From NCBI GenBank assembly GCA_039680605.1, contig JBDKTA010000025.1:62001-126000 (forward strand): a stretch of DNA of 64,000 bases. The letters are read 5' to 3'. Source of the stretch: Planctomycetaceae bacterium (lineage in GTDB: Bacteria; Planctomycetota; Phycisphaerae; SM23-33). Of this stretch, positions 50,085-59,185 are shown piece after piece. A program made the position numbers and the translations under genes. Positions within the stretch are counted from its first letter, which is position 1, and each line of letters begins with the position of its first letter. The notes beneath the pieces are model-generated. The model was not told the origin of the DNA. It ran no database searches and saw nothing but the letters and a program-made list of their open reading frames with translations.

Positions 50085-51572
50085 TCAATCTGCCGGTACG
50101 CATCGGCCGACCGCCCAATCGCGCAGGGCCTGGACTTTTTCCCGCATCGTCACCGACAACGGCGGCGAGGTGCGGATCGCATCGGCGACGTGCCGGTCGG
50201 CCAGCTCCTGCTTTGCGGCGTATGCATCGTGCAGGCCGCTGATGACGGCCGACTCGATCTCCGCCCCGCTGAAGCCCTCGCTGGCCGCGGCAAGGGCGTC
50301 CAGGTCGAACAGCGAGGCGTCGCGTTTGCGTTTGCCCAGGTGAATGCGGAAGATCTGCTTGCGCACATCGAGCGTCGGAAGGTCGACAAAGAATATCTCG
50401 TCGAAACGCCCCTTGCGAAGCAACTCCGGCGGCAACGCCTCGATGTCGTTGGCCGTGGCGATCAGGAACACCGGCGCCGTGTGTTCCTGCATCCATGTCA
50501 GAAGCGTCCCGAACATCCGCTTGCTCAGCCCGCCGTCGGAGCTTTGCGAGGCCGCCGACGCGAAGGCCTTCTCGATCTCGTCGATCCACAGAACGATCGG
50601 GGCCATCATGTCGGCCTGCTTGAGCGCGTCGCGGAGGCGTCGCTCGGATTCTCCGATGTACTTGTCGTACAGCGCCCCGGCGTCCATGCGGAGCAGCGGA
50701 CGTTTCCACGCCGTCGCGACGGCCTTGGCCGCCAGCGATTTGCCCGCCCCTTGCACGCCGAGCATGAGCAGCCCGCGCGGGGCAGGCAGACCGAAGGTGA
50801 CCGCTTCGTCAGAGAGCGAATCCTCGCGCTGCGCCAGCCATTTCTTCAGCCGCCCCAGGCCGCCGACCTCGCTCAGGTCCGTCGGTGATTCGACGTATTC
50901 CAGCAGCGTCCCATCGCCCAGGGCACGACGCTTTCCGGCCAGAATCCGGTTGATGTCCTGGGCGTTGAACCGCCGGTCGTCGGCCAGCACCTCGACGATG
51001 ATCTGCGCCGCCTGGCGTCGCGTCAGCCCGCGCAGGTTGCGAATGATCGTGCTGAGATCTTTGCCGGTCAGCTTGACGCTGATCCGCTGCTCGTCGTTCA
51101 TCTGTCGCACGGTGCGACGGATCAGTTCCTTGATTTCCTTTTCATCCGGCAGCGACAGTTCCATCTTCGTGCATGCGCTGGCAACCACCGCCGGCACGTC
51201 GTCACAGGCGTCAATCAGCACAAGCGTCGAGTTGAGCCCGGGCATTTTCTGCGCTGCCTCGCGGAACATGCGACGCGTCCGTTCGTCCTTCAGATGTCCC
51301 GCCAGGTCCAGAAACACGAAGAGGCCTTTGAGGTCCCCGCGGGTGATCCGGCATAGCGCTGCCGCCGGGTGTTCGGTGTCGGCCTGAACCGTGCCGTCTT
51401 CGATCATCCCGTCCCTCAAGCCCGTGCCGATCGACCATAGCCAGACGTCGCGGCCGCGGTTCATCGCCACGTCACGCACAATGGACAGGGCGTACTGCTC
51501 TTCATCTGTGAGCATCCTGATGCCGGGATGGCGGCAGGTCAGGAGGTACCCAAATTGCTCGCGGTCGTTCAT
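50085..51572 (-). CDS. AAA+ ATPase, Ycf46-like
   Basis: A 495-residue protein. The first 220 residues match the Ycf46-like N-terminal region (LLTCRHPGIRMLTDEEQYAL, GRDVWLWSIGTGL). The AAA+ module has Walker A GVQGAGKS (272-279), Walker B LWIDEIEKAF and FLIATANDIEALPPELLRKG with sensor and arginine-finger residues (KGRFDE). Ycf46 proteins are of unknown role, suggested in stress or CO2 responses in cyanobacteria. It lies 13 bp downstream of a small zinc-finger membrane protein and divergent from an Hsp70-like gene. Confidence 0.9.
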   Translation of the reverse strand: MNDREQFGYLLTCRHPGIRMLTDEEQYALSIVRDVAMNRGRDVWLWSIGTGLRDGMIEDGTVQADTEHPAAALCRITRGDLKGLFVFLDLAGHLKDERTRRMFREAAQKMPGLNSTLVLIDACDDVPAVVASACTKMELSLPDEKEIKELIRRTVRQMNDEQRISVKLTGKDLSTIIRNLRGLTRRQAAQIIVEVLADDRRFNAQDINRILAGKRRALGDGTLLEYVESPTDLSEVGGLGRLKKWLAQREDSLSDEAVTFGLPAPRGLLMLGVQGAGKSLAAKAVATAWKRPLLRMDAGALYDKYIGESERRLRDALKQADMMAPIVLWIDEIEKAFASAASQSSDGGLSKRMFGTLLTWMQEHTAPVFLIATANDIEALPPELLRKGRFDEIFFVDLPTLDVRKQIFRIHLGKRKRDASLFDLDALAAASEGFSGAEIESAVISGLHDAYAAKQELADRHVADAIRTSPPLSVTMREKVQALRDWAVGRCVPAD

Positions 51573-51585
51573 CTAAATGCCTCGC

Positions 51586-52134
51586 TCAGTTGATGCTAAC
51601 CTGCCCATTGTCTCGGTTGGCCTCTCGATAGGCCATGGCGTACTCCATGTGGTAGCAGAAGACTTCCAGAATATTGCCGTCTCTAAAAGCCTGTTTGCCG
51701 CTGCGGATGAGCTTGACAGGAAGGTGGGAGAAAGGAATGCCCATCGAGGCAGCCAGTCTGCGCTTGGCAGTTCGGATGTAGATGACGGCAGCGACAGCCA
51801 TCAAGGCGGCGCCCGGCAGGACGAACAGCAAGCTATCAGCAGGCAATAGAGCCGCAACAGTTGCCAGATAGAAGTGAAGAGCCATCAGCGCAGCGATAAT
51901 GAGTACCGACAGGATCGCCAGCTTGGTCCTGCTCTTGGCCGCTCGTTGGTGAAAGTCATGGCATCGCAAGCAGATGGGCCAGCCCTGTATCGTCACGATT
52001 GATCCGATTCCAGGCAGCAGCAGCTCTCTTGAGAGTTGGAGCGACCGGCTGGCTTCGGGCGCCAAGCAGTGGGGACAGAGGTCGGGGAAGACGGGTGTCG
52101 TGAAGTCTCTATGCCGGATCCTGCATTTTGCCAT
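51586..52134 (-). CDS. Hypothetical zinc-ribbon membrane protein
   Basis: A 182-residue protein of unknown family. CPHC and CLRC (about 20-57) form a possible zinc ribbon. Two membrane segments follow (LAILSVLIIAALMALHFYLA and LLFVLPGAALMAVAAVIYI). The C-terminus is soluble (SHLPVKLIRSGKQAFRDGN). It precedes the AAA+ gene on the same strand by 13 bp and probably shares its mRNA. Confidence 0.6.
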   Translation of the reverse strand: MAKCRIRHRDFTTPVFPDLCPHCLAPEASRSLQLSRELLLPGIGSIVTIQGWPICLRCHDFHQRAAKSRTKLAILSVLIIAALMALHFYLATVAALLPADSLLFVLPGAALMAVAAVIYIRTAKRRLAASMGIPFSHLPVKLIRSGKQAFRDGNILEVFCYHMEYAMAYREANRDNGQVSIN

Positions 52135-52351
52135 GGCTGATCACCAGCCCCCGGTTTTGGTCAAGAGGGGGCGACCCAAGGCCGTCTCGATCTTGTTGAT
52201 GAATATTGACCCACGCGGCCTGCCGGTATTCTCACTGCGGTGCCTTGCCTCGGCAAGGACCTGCTCGCCATTATTGTCGCGAAAGCGATCCTTCGTCGTC
52301 GTCCTCGTCCTCGTCGTCGGTTTTGGCTTTATCCAAGCTGCAACCACATCG

Positions 52352-52381
52352 TTGCATTGAGCCACATCCGCAACGTATATT
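52352..52381 (+). promoter_or_regulatory. Promoter of the Hsp70-like gene
   Basis: TTGCAT (52352-52357), 18 bp, TATATT (52376-52381). The start of transcription falls near 52388, and the CAGAGGAGC ribosome site lies at 52393-52401 before ATG 52407. No CIRCE element is seen, so HrcA control is not supported. The rest of 52135-52406 has nothing recognisable. Confidence 0.5.
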
Positions 52382-52406
52382 ACCGGCTCACGGCAGAGGA
52401 GCAACT

Positions 52407-54215
52407 ATGGAAACGCATGGGACTGTGGTCGGGATCGACCTGGGGACGACGTTTTCGGCCATCGCTTATCTCAATCAGGCGGGTATTCCGATCACGGTGC
52501 CTAATGCCGAGGGGCAGTTGACGACGCCGTCGGCGATTTTGTTCGACACCGAAGGTGGGCTGGTCGTCGGGCAGGAGGCCAAGCGCGCCAGCCTGATCTA
52601 CCCCGACCGCGTGGCGATCTGGATCAAGCGCGACATGGGCGAGAAGCTCTACCGCCAGCAGATCGCCGGGCGGTGGCTGAGCCCCTCGGCGCTGTCGGGC
52701 ATCATTCTCAAGAAGATGCGCAAAGACGCCGAGCTGCGGATCGGACCCATCAGCGGGGCCGTGGTGACCGTGCCGGCGTATTTTGACGAAGCCCGCCGCC
52801 AGGCCACCGTCGACGCCGGTGCCATCGCCGGGCTCAAGGTGCTGGACATCATCAACGAGCCCACCAGCGCGGCGTTGGCGTGGGGCTTTCGCAACTTCAT
52901 CGAGCGCGGCGGCAGCGCCCGCGACGTGGCGGGCATTCGCCACAGCACGCACGACCAGGGCGTCTCGCTGGTCTACGACCTCGGCGGCGGCACGTTCGAC
53001 GTGACGGTCATCAAGTCCGAGGGCGAAACGCTGCGCGTGCTGGCAACCGACGGCGACGTGCAGCTCGGCGGCAAGGACTGGGACGATGTGATCGTCGACT
53101 ACGTCAGCGAACAGTTCATCGACAAGTACGGCAGCGACCCGCGCCAGGACCCCCAGAGCCACCAGGACCTCCAGCTTGCCTCCGAAGACGCCAAGCACGC
53201 CCTCTCGCGCCTGATGCGAACGCAGATGGCCGTCAACCACGCCGGCAACCGACTGATGGTCGAGCTCACCCGCGAGCGGTTCGACGAGATCACCTCCGGG
53301 CTGCTCTTCCGCACGTCGCGGCGCGTCGACCGCGTGCTCGAACAGGCCGAGCTGGACTGGAGCGGCATCGACCGTATCCTGCTGGTGGGCGGGTCCACCC
53401 GCATGCCGCAGGTCGTCAAGATGCTCCGCGAGAAGAGCGGGCAGGAGCCCGACCATTCGCTGGCTGCCGACGAGGTCGTCGCACACGGCGCCGCTATCCA
53501 CGCCGCCATCCTGCAGATCAGCGGCGCCAAGGGGCTCGAAACCACCGTCACGCTGCCCGAAGACGGCGACGAAGGCAAGAGCGGCTCCGGCGAGACCATG
53601 GTCGGCCGCCACATCGTGCTGCCGGATATCGGCGTCGAGGCCGACGGCAGCGCCGACACCGCCGAGCTGCCCGCCATCCCGCGCGGGGCCGACGAGGCCG
53701 AGATCGCCCAGCACGCCCTGCGCTACGAGCTCAAAGCCGCCGGCGGCGGCGACTACGAACCGCAGATCGCCGAGGCCCTGCAGGGCATCAAGACCATCAA
53801 CGTCAGTTCGCACACCCTGGGCGTGGTAGCCACCTCGCCCCGCAGCGGCCGCAAGATCCGCAGCGTGCTCATTCCGCACAACACGGAGTTGCCCGTCAGC
53901 GCGAGCAAGACGTACGGCACCGTCAGCGACAATCAGTCGGTGGTGCGCGTGCGGGTGATCGAGGGCGAGAGCGACGACCCCGAGGCCTGCATCCACATCG
54001 GCGAGTGCGTCGTCAGCCCCCTGCCCCACGGCCTGCGAAAGGGCTCACCGATTACGGTGACGTTCACGTACGACAACAGCGGCCGCCTGCACGTGCAGGC
54101 CCGCGACGACACGTCAGGCGTGATGGCCAACACCACGATCGTCCGCCCCGGCGCCATGACCAGCCAGCAGATCGACCGAGCCCAAAGCGCCCTCGACGCC
54201 CTGGCGATGATTTAA
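52407..54215 (+). CDS. Hsp70/DnaK-like chaperone with a divergent C-terminus
   Basis: A 602-residue protein. The ATPase domain is well kept: [47 protein letters not shown] and [13 protein letters not shown] variable charged linker of about 80 residues (390-470) replaces the short DnaK linker. The substrate-binding beta domain is recognisable ([27 protein letters not shown]), but the protein ends about 35 residues after it, so the alpha-helical lid is missing. It is neither the housekeeping DnaK nor HscA; a specialised Hsp70 is likely. It is divergent from the AAA+ and zinc-ribbon genes. Confidence 0.9.
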   Translation: METHGTVVGIDLGTTFSAIAYLNQAGIPITVPNAEGQLTTPSAILFDTEGGLVVGQEAKRASLIYPDRVAIWIKRDMGEKLYRQQIAGRWLSPSALSGIILKKMRKDAELRIGPISGAVVTVPAYFDEARRQATVDAGAIAGLKVLDIINEPTSAALAWGFRNFIERGGSARDVAGIRHSTHDQGVSLVYDLGGGTFDVTVIKSEGETLRVLATDGDVQLGGKDWDDVIVDYVSEQFIDKYGSDPRQDPQSHQDLQLASEDAKHALSRLMRTQMAVNHAGNRLMVELTRERFDEITSGLLFRTSRRVDRVLEQAELDWSGIDRILLVGGSTRMPQVVKMLREKSGQEPDHSLAADEVVAHGAAIHAAILQISGAKGLETTVTLPEDGDEGKSGSGETMVGRHIVLPDIGVEADGSADTAELPAIPRGADEAEIAQHALRYELKAAGGGDYEPQIAEALQGIKTINVSSHTLGVVATSPRSGRKIRSVLIPHNTELPVSASKTYGTVSDNQSVVRVRVIEGESDDPEACIHIGECVVSPLPHGLRKGSPITVTFTYDNSGRLHVQARDDTSGVMANTTIVRPGAMTSQQIDRAQSALDALAMI

Positions 54216-54219
54216 GTAG

Positions 54220-54262
54220 CACGGGCGTCCCGCCCGTGAGTAGCATGGGCGTCTCGCCCATG
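54220..54262. repeat. Paired short palindromes with GTCCC/GTCTC loops
   Basis: CACGGGC-GTCCC-GCCCGTG (54220-54238) and CATGGGC-GTCTC-GCCCATG (54244-54262), joined by AGTAG, follow the Hsp70 stop by 4 bp. The same two-hairpin cassette is present at 56970-57012. The hairpins could act as terminators or mRNA stabilisers. Confidence 0.8.
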
Positions 54263-54311
54263 GTCCTGACATTGCGCGTCGCCGTATTGCCTTTGGGGGA
54301 CGAATCTCCAA

Positions 54312-55076
54312 TCAGGTTTCTGTTGGAGTCTCATCCCAGCGATTACCGGGCGCGCGGCCGCACAACCAGTTCAAGGCGTAATGTCTTTCAGAGATGATGG
54401 AACGGGCGATGAAGTACTCTTCCTGTGGCAGTGCTCTGAACGGTTTTCCAAGGAACAGAAAATCGTCCTCCTTGATCTCGGAAAGATCGCCATTTTCGTG
54501 CGCCTGCTTGGCTGTGAACCTGACGATGTCATCAAAGGTGTGAAATCCCGCAGCCCTAAGTTTTTCATCTGCAGGAAGACGTTGGCCTTCTTCGATCAAC
54601 TGCCGAGTCCTTACGCGCCAATGCCATAGCTCGATTAAATCCCGTTTCTTGTCTACCTCCGCCTGCTCCATCAGTTGCGGGGGCTTATCCTGCGGGATGT
54701 TCTTGAAGATATCAGGCGACAGTTCCTCATCGATTTTCGGCCAATCGTGCCAGTTCAGAGCCCACATCATGATGCCCGCGCATTCCATTCGCCAACTTGC
54801 CGCAAGCCGCTCATACGATTCTATTCGCGACCCGAAAGACTCAAGGAACTTCTTTTCTCGGGGGCTTGCCGCTTTCCAGATATCCCCACTCTTCATCTCG
54901 GAGATCGTCTCCTGGGCTCGCTGCCTGCAGGACTCATCAAACTGGTGGCAATCATCGCCCGACCACCGGCTGAAAAGCTCCTTCAGTACGTCTTCGGGCG
55001 GCGTCGAGAAAGAATGACGAACTAAATACCCCAGAATACGCAACCTCGTCACAACATCTTCTTTTGCAGGCCGCAT
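54312..55076 (-). CDS. DUF4272 family protein
   Basis: A 254-residue protein from ATG 55076 (an earlier ATG at 55121 is possible). The C-terminus ALNWLCGRAPGNRWDETPTE is the DUF4272 signature, and the body (ILGYLVRHSFSTPPEDVLKE, WRMECAGIMMWALNWHDWP) fits. The function of the family is unknown. It is convergent with the Hsp70-like gene. Confidence 0.75.
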   Translation of the reverse strand: MRPAKEDVVTRLRILGYLVRHSFSTPPEDVLKELFSRWSGDDCHQFDESCRQRAQETISEMKSGDIWKAASPREKKFLESFGSRIESYERLAASWRMECAGIMMWALNWHDWPKIDEELSPDIFKNIPQDKPPQLMEQAEVDKKRDLIELWHWRVRTRQLIEEGQRLPADEKLRAAGFHTFDDIVRFTAKQAHENGDLSEIKEDDFLFLGKPFRALPQEEYFIARSIISERHYALNWLCGRAPGNRWDETPTET

Positions 55077-55577
55077 AGTTTGTCCTTCATCAGAGTCAAT
55101 AGCCCAGGCGTTTCCGCACAACTCGTTTATAGGCTCGAAAGTTCACGGCCACAAGAACAATCGCAACGGTCAGGGCCACCAGGTCTTTTCGCCCCAGTAG
55201 AGCCCTCGCAGGCGCATGTCGCATACGGGAGTTGTCGGCCGTCGGGTCGCAGTTGAGCTTGGGCAAGTCGCAGTAGCCGTCGGCGAAGTACCGGCGTCTC
55301 GTCCCCGATACGGCCCTGGCATCCCGCCCTCGCTGCCCGTGCACTAGAGAAAACAACCGCGCGGAGCAAGCTCCGCCGCTAACGTATAGGAGCATCCCCC
55401 AGACGCTATCGGTAATTCCTTCGCAACGAGCCCGCGGAACTGGTACACTCTAACCTGTTCTGATAGTCGGTCCAAGGCTCAACGCATCCGGCAGCCGCAA
55501 AGTGCCGGACCAGATCGACCACTCTTACGCCGGCCATGTAACTGGCCCATGCCTCCACAAGACAGGACCTTGCACCG
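55077..55577. other. Unassigned stretch with a short palindrome
   Basis: No supported gene. A 99-codon minus-strand frame (55096-55395) ends in a membrane-like segment but lacks family support and starts in a repeat. GCGGAGC-AA-GCTCCGC lies at 55361-55376, followed by CGCTAAC, as in the palindrome at 46112. Confidence 0.4.
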
Positions 55578-56969
55578 ATGCGACTCTATTTGATCAATCC
55601 ACACAACCCGCTGGTCACGCTGACCAATACCAAGGAAAGCCGCTGGAACCGCTATCGTGTCTGGAAACCGCTGGGACTGATGGTGCTGGCCGGCCTGACG
55701 CCGGGGGACTGGGAAATCACCATCATCGACGAGAATCGCGGCCTGCCCGACTACGCCGCCATGCCCACGCCCGATCTGGTGGGGATCACGGCCTTCACGT
55801 CCCAGGCCAGCCGCGCGTACCAGGCAGCCGCCGAGTTTCGCGCCCGCGGCGTGAAAGTCGTCATGGGCGGCATCCACGCGACGATGTGTCCGCAGGAAGC
55901 CCAGCGCCACGTCGACGCCATCGTCACCGGCGAGGCCGAGAGCATCTGGGCCACCGTGCTGGCCGACGCGGCCGCCGGGCGCCTGCAGCCGCTGTACGCC
56001 GGCATCCACACCGATCTGTGCAACGTGCCGCCGGCACGGCACGACCTGCTGCGCGACGATTACGCTTTCGGCGCGATCCAGACGACGCGCGGCTGTCCGC
56101 TGAGCTGCAGTTTCTGCAGCGTGTCGGCGTTTAACGGCACGCGCTACCGCCACCGCCCGGTCGAGAAGGTGGTCGAGGAGTTCCGCTCGATCCCCGAGAC
56201 GTGGGTGCTCGTCGTCGACGACAATCTCATCGGGACCACCAAGGCCCACATCGAGCGGGCCAAGGACCTGTTCCGCGCGCTCATCGCCGCGAACCTCCGC
56301 AAGAAGTGGATCGCCCAGGTCACCATCAACATTGCCGACGACGAGGAGTTGCTGGCGCTGGCGCGCAAAGCCGGCTGCCGCGGCGTGTTCATCGGTTTCG
56401 AGTCGGCCAGCGTGGCCGGGCTGACCGAAGTGGGCAAGAAGTTCAATCTGCTCAAAGGGCGCGATTTCGCCCAGTCCGTCAAGCGCATCCGCCGGCACAA
56501 GATGCTGGTGGTCGGCTCGTTCATCATGGGTCTGGACGCCGACGAACCTGGCATCGGGCGCCGGATCGCCAACGTCGCCCGCAGCTACGGGGTGGACATC
56601 CTCAACACGCTCTTCCTGACGCCCCTGCCGGGCACGCGGCTGTGGGACCAGATGAAGGCCGACGACCGGATCGTCTCGCGCGACTTCCCCGACGACTGGA
56701 AGTACTACACCCTGGGATTCCCCACCGCGCGGTACAAGAACTTCACCGTCTCGCAGATCATGACCGAGATGGACACCTGCGACCACACGTTCTATTCGCT
56801 GCCGCGAATCCTGCGCCGCCTGGCCGAGGGGCTCATCGCCGGCCGCCGCCCGCTGCTGGCACTGATCGCGAACCTCTCGTACCGCAACAACGCCCGCCTG
56901 GCCCGGCGAAGCTACCGCCTGATGAACTCCCTCCACGCCGCCATCACCCCCCTGGCCGCGGCCGAGTAG
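55578..56969 (+). CDS. B12-binding domain radical SAM protein
   Basis: A 463-residue protein. The N-terminal 150 residues form a Rossmann-like cobalamin-binding domain (VWKPLGLMVLAGLTPGDWEI, DLVGITAFTSQA, VVMGGIHATMCPQEA), though the DxHxxG motif is not clear. The radical SAM motif is RGCPLSCSFC (C173, C177, C180). GFESASVAGLTEVGK and SFIMGLDADEPG follow. BchE/hopanoid-type enzymes of this layout methylate or cyclise lipids. It is a single gene between repeats; its TAG stop forms the first bases of a palindrome cassette. Confidence 0.88.
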   Translation: MRLYLINPHNPLVTLTNTKESRWNRYRVWKPLGLMVLAGLTPGDWEITIIDENRGLPDYAAMPTPDLVGITAFTSQASRAYQAAAEFRARGVKVVMGGIHATMCPQEAQRHVDAIVTGEAESIWATVLADAAAGRLQPLYAGIHTDLCNVPPARHDLLRDDYAFGAIQTTRGCPLSCSFCSVSAFNGTRYRHRPVEKVVEEFRSIPETWVLVVDDNLIGTTKAHIERAKDLFRALIAANLRKKWIAQVTINIADDEELLALARKAGCRGVFIGFESASVAGLTEVGKKFNLLKGRDFAQSVKRIRRHKMLVVGSFIMGLDADEPGIGRRIANVARSYGVDILNTLFLTPLPGTRLWDQMKADDRIVSRDFPDDWKYYTLGFPTARYKNFTVSQIMTEMDTCDHTFYSLPRILRRLAEGLIAGRRPLLALIANLSYRNNARLARRSYRLMNSLHAAITPLAAAE

Positions 56970-57300
56970 CACGGGCGTCTCGCCCGTAAGTAGCATGGGC
57001 GTCCCGCCCATGCTCTTGCCGTGTGGCATGGGCGTCTCGCCCATGCGCGTGTCGCGGACGTCTCGTCCGCGCATCCCCGAACCGACTCCCACGGTCAGCG
57101 CCACGCACAACGGAGTTGTGCGTGGCACCCCGCCCCCATGCGCATGTCGCGGGCGTCTCGCCCATGAGCATGGGTGCCGTGGCGCGCAGGGCCGAAGGCT
57201 CGGAGAGCCACGATCCCCAAACTCGCCCACTCGCGATCCTGTCGTGGCTGTCGGGCTAAAGCCCTCCCGCCACGGCACCTGGCTTCCCGCCCGTGCTGCT
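56970..57300. repeat. Cluster of GTCTC/GTCCC-loop palindromes
   Basis: CACGGGC-GTCTC-GCCCGTA (56970-56988), CATGGGC-GTCCC-GCCCATG (56994-57012), CATGGGC-GTCTC-GCCCATG (57027-57045) and CGCGGAC-GTCTC-GTCCGCG (just after 57050) stand in a row, with further degenerate copies to about 57165. They fill the gap between two convergent genes. The rest of the gap has no gene. Confidence 0.82.
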
Positions 57301-57302
57301 TC

Positions 57303-57695
57303 TTACGCCTTGCCAGCCTTGGCGCGCTTGCCCTTACCGGCTTTTCCAGCCTTGCCGGCTTTGAGTCCGCGGATCTCGCGGATCTGCTTGCGGGTGGCCT
57401 GGCGAATCTCTTTGATCTTGGCCTTCTGGTCGGCCGTCAGGGTCTTGCGGACTTCCTGTCGGGCAGCCTTCTTCGCCGCTTTGTCTTTGCCCTTGGCGTC
57501 GTCGAGCACTTTCTTCTGCGCGTCGGTCAGGACGGCCCGGACCTGGTCCTTGGTCGCCTGGCGGATTTCCTTGATCTTGGCCTTATTCTCGGCCGTCAGT
57601 CCCGCCTTCTTGCCCTGCTTCTGCGCCGCCATCGCCGGCCCGCACAGCAGCGCCCCTGCCGCCAACGCAACCAACGTCATGCTCAACTTCGTCAT
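57303..57695 (-). CDS. Secreted Lys/Ala-rich repeat protein
   Basis: A 130-residue protein from ATG 57695. A signal peptide (LSMTLVALAAGALLCGPAMA) ends near residue 22. The mature part has two copies of a helical unit starting LTAENKAKIKEIRQATKDQV and LTADQKAKIKEIRQATRKQI, joined by LTDAQKKVLDDAKGKDKAAK, and a tail of repeated KAG (GKAGKAGKGKRAKAGKA). The LTxxQ-like units recall Spy/CpxP helical periplasmic proteins, but the pI is very high. It may bind nucleic acid or polyanionic glycans. Confidence 0.7.
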   Translation of the reverse strand: MTKLSMTLVALAAGALLCGPAMAAQKQGKKAGLTAENKAKIKEIRQATKDQVRAVLTDAQKKVLDDAKGKDKAAKKAARQEVRKTLTADQKAKIKEIRQATRKQIREIRGLKAGKAGKAGKGKRAKAGKA

Positions 57696-57938
57696 GCCGA
57701 TTCTCCATTGCGTCCCGAATCTTTCCAGCCACACAGCCGCCAAGGCCCAGGACAGACACGTTCAACTAAGCCTTACGCAGCGGCGCAGACGGTATTGCAC
57801 GCGGCAAAAACATTTGCCACAAAGGTCACAAAGAACACGAAGAGGGGCAGACGGAACTGGGGATTGTTAATCCTTGGGCGACGACTTGACATTCATGCGC
57901 CGCGCTATGATAATTCCATTCGCGACTACGTTGCTTAT

Positions 57939-58014
57939 CGGGGCGTGGCGCAGCTTGGTTTAGCGTGCTTGACTGGGGGTCAAGAGGTCGAGGGTTCAAA
58001 TCCCTCCGCCCCGA
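57939..58014 (+). tRNA. tRNA-Pro (anticodon GGG)
   Basis: A complete cloverleaf of 76 nt: acceptor CGGGGCG with CGCCCCG, D-arm GCGC-GCGT, anticodon stem CTTGA-TCAAG with loop CTGGGGG (anticodon GGG), T-arm GAGGG-TTCAAAT-CCCTC and discriminator A. CCA is not encoded. A terminator hairpin follows at once. Confidence 0.95.
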
Positions 58015-58020
58015 CGTCAC

Positions 58021-58057
58021 GAAGAAAGGCCGTCCCCTAAAAGGACGGCTCTTCTTC
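58021..58057 (+). terminator. Terminator of tRNA-Pro
   Basis: GAAGAAAGGCCGTCC pairs with GGACGGCTCTTCTTC (two mismatches) around CCTAAAA, followed by AATTT. A second hairpin, AAAGGCC (58130-58136) with GGCCTTT (58148-58154), ends the duplicated copy downstream. Confidence 0.6.
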
Positions 58058-58089
58058 AATTTGGCCTTTAGCGTGGTCGCTGCGGCGAC

Positions 58090-58137
58090 AGGTCGAGGGT
58101 TCAAACCCCTCCGCCCCGACGTCACGAAGAAAGGCCG
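58090..58137 (+). repeat. Direct repeat of the tRNA-Pro 3' end (att-like)
   Basis: 48 bp starting AGGTCGAGGGTTCAAA repeat 57985-58032 with one change. The copy covers the tRNA 3' half from the variable loop through the discriminator and 18 bp beyond it. The two copies are 105 bp apart. Such a 3' duplication is what site-specific integration and later loss of an element leaves behind. Confidence 0.75.
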
Positions 58138-58216
58138 CCCCCCAAGGGGCCTTTCCTGTTCCGGCGGCACCTGCTCCTTTTGCGAAGAAACCTTTGCCAG
58201 ATTGGGAGATTTGCCA

Positions 58217-59185
58217 GTGATTACTGCTCTGATTGAGCGATTCCGGGCCGCGACCGCGTCGAGGAAGTTCTGGTATGTTGTGTGGCTTCTATCCATCGCT
58301 GGTCTGGCGGCGTGGTTAGTCTCCAACCCAATCAGAGGCAAGTTACCCGCCTGGGACGTGGTGCCGCTGCTGCTGGGCGCGGTTTTGATGGCGATTTTTG
58401 CGACCGTCCATGAACTCTACCGCCGTACGTGGGGCACGGTTGGAATGGTCGCCGTTGCGATGGCCTCCATGATTGGCAACATCACCATTCGCCTGGAAGG
58501 CGGTCTATTTGGCACTCGGACGATCTTGACTTCGCTACTCACGGTCGCCGGCGCATGGTTCTTCTGGCGCGACCGTGGCAAGGACGACCAGCTCTTCCGT
58601 GTACCCGGCGAACTCGGGGCAGCCGCAAAGGACCTCGAGCGACTGCTTGGCCGCGGCCACGAAGCCTACCGTTGCTTTGTTGGACGCTCCATGCTGGGTC
58701 AAACCAGTCGTGTGGCCGACTGGCTGGAGAGGGTATATGAGGATCACGCGACCGGCAAAGTCACCGCTTTGTTCGTGGAGATGGAGCGATTCGACATCAA
58801 CACTGACCTGTGGACCATTCAGGGGTTCGCCTTCAGCATGCCGGCAGAGGAACTCATGGAAGATCTCGAGTACAACCTCGGAGAATACGACAGCGCTCTG
58901 GAGGAAACGCTGGCATTGACCGGAATGGAAGATCTCCAGGCAGTATTCGCTCGTGCCCGGGAACAAGACTCATCCACCGAGCCCGAGCAGTCATATGCGT
59001 TCGATCTGATGACGGTTCGCATGCAGCAGCTAATCGCAGCCGCCCACAAGGAGCTTGCACGCCGGGATCATGAGGCCGCAAGAGTTCGACTGTTCGCAAA
59101 TGCCCACGATACCTGTTGGGTCCCGCTTTGCTCTCCAGCGATCAAAGGCAAACATCCTCACACGTCCTCGGACCGTCGCGGCTGA
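58217..59185 (+). CDS. Hypothetical protein with N-terminal membrane segments
   Basis: A 322-residue protein from GTG 58217, 8 bp after GGGAG. Four membrane segments lie in the first 115 residues (FWYVVWLLSIAGLAAWLVSN, VVPLLLGAVLMAIFATVHEL, TVGMVAVAMASMIGNI, TILTSLLTVAGAWFFW). A soluble helical domain of about 200 residues follows (ELGAAAKDLERLLGRGHEAY, YNLGEYDSALEETLALTGM). No catalytic motif is recognised. It begins 60 bp after the duplicated tRNA 3' end and could be cargo of the element once integrated there. Confidence 0.65.
   Translation: MITALIERFRAATASRKFWYVVWLLSIAGLAAWLVSNPIRGKLPAWDVVPLLLGAVLMAIFATVHELYRRTWGTVGMVAVAMASMIGNITIRLEGGLFGTRTILTSLLTVAGAWFFWRDRGKDDQLFRVPGELGAAAKDLERLLGRGHEAYRCFVGRSMLGQTSRVADWLERVYEDHATGKVTALFVEMERFDINTDLWTIQGFAFSMPAEELMEDLEYNLGEYDSALEETLALTGMEDLQAVFARAREQDSSTEPEQSYAFDLMTVRMQQLIAAAHKELARRDHEAARVRLFANAHDTCWVPLCSPAIKGKHPHTSSDRRG

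Noticed and set aside
52407-54215. Housekeeping dnaK
   Set aside because: No lid domain, a long atypical linker and no grpE or dnaJ nearby; better seen as a specialised Hsp70.
55096-55395. Minus-strand 99-residue frame with a membrane-like end
   Set aside because: It starts in a palindromic repeat, overlaps the 5' region of the DUF4272 gene and has no family support.
57965-58216. Upstream extension of the membrane protein gene into tRNA-Pro
   Set aside because: The in-frame extension runs through the tRNA and terminator; GTG 58217 with its own ribosome site is the credible start.
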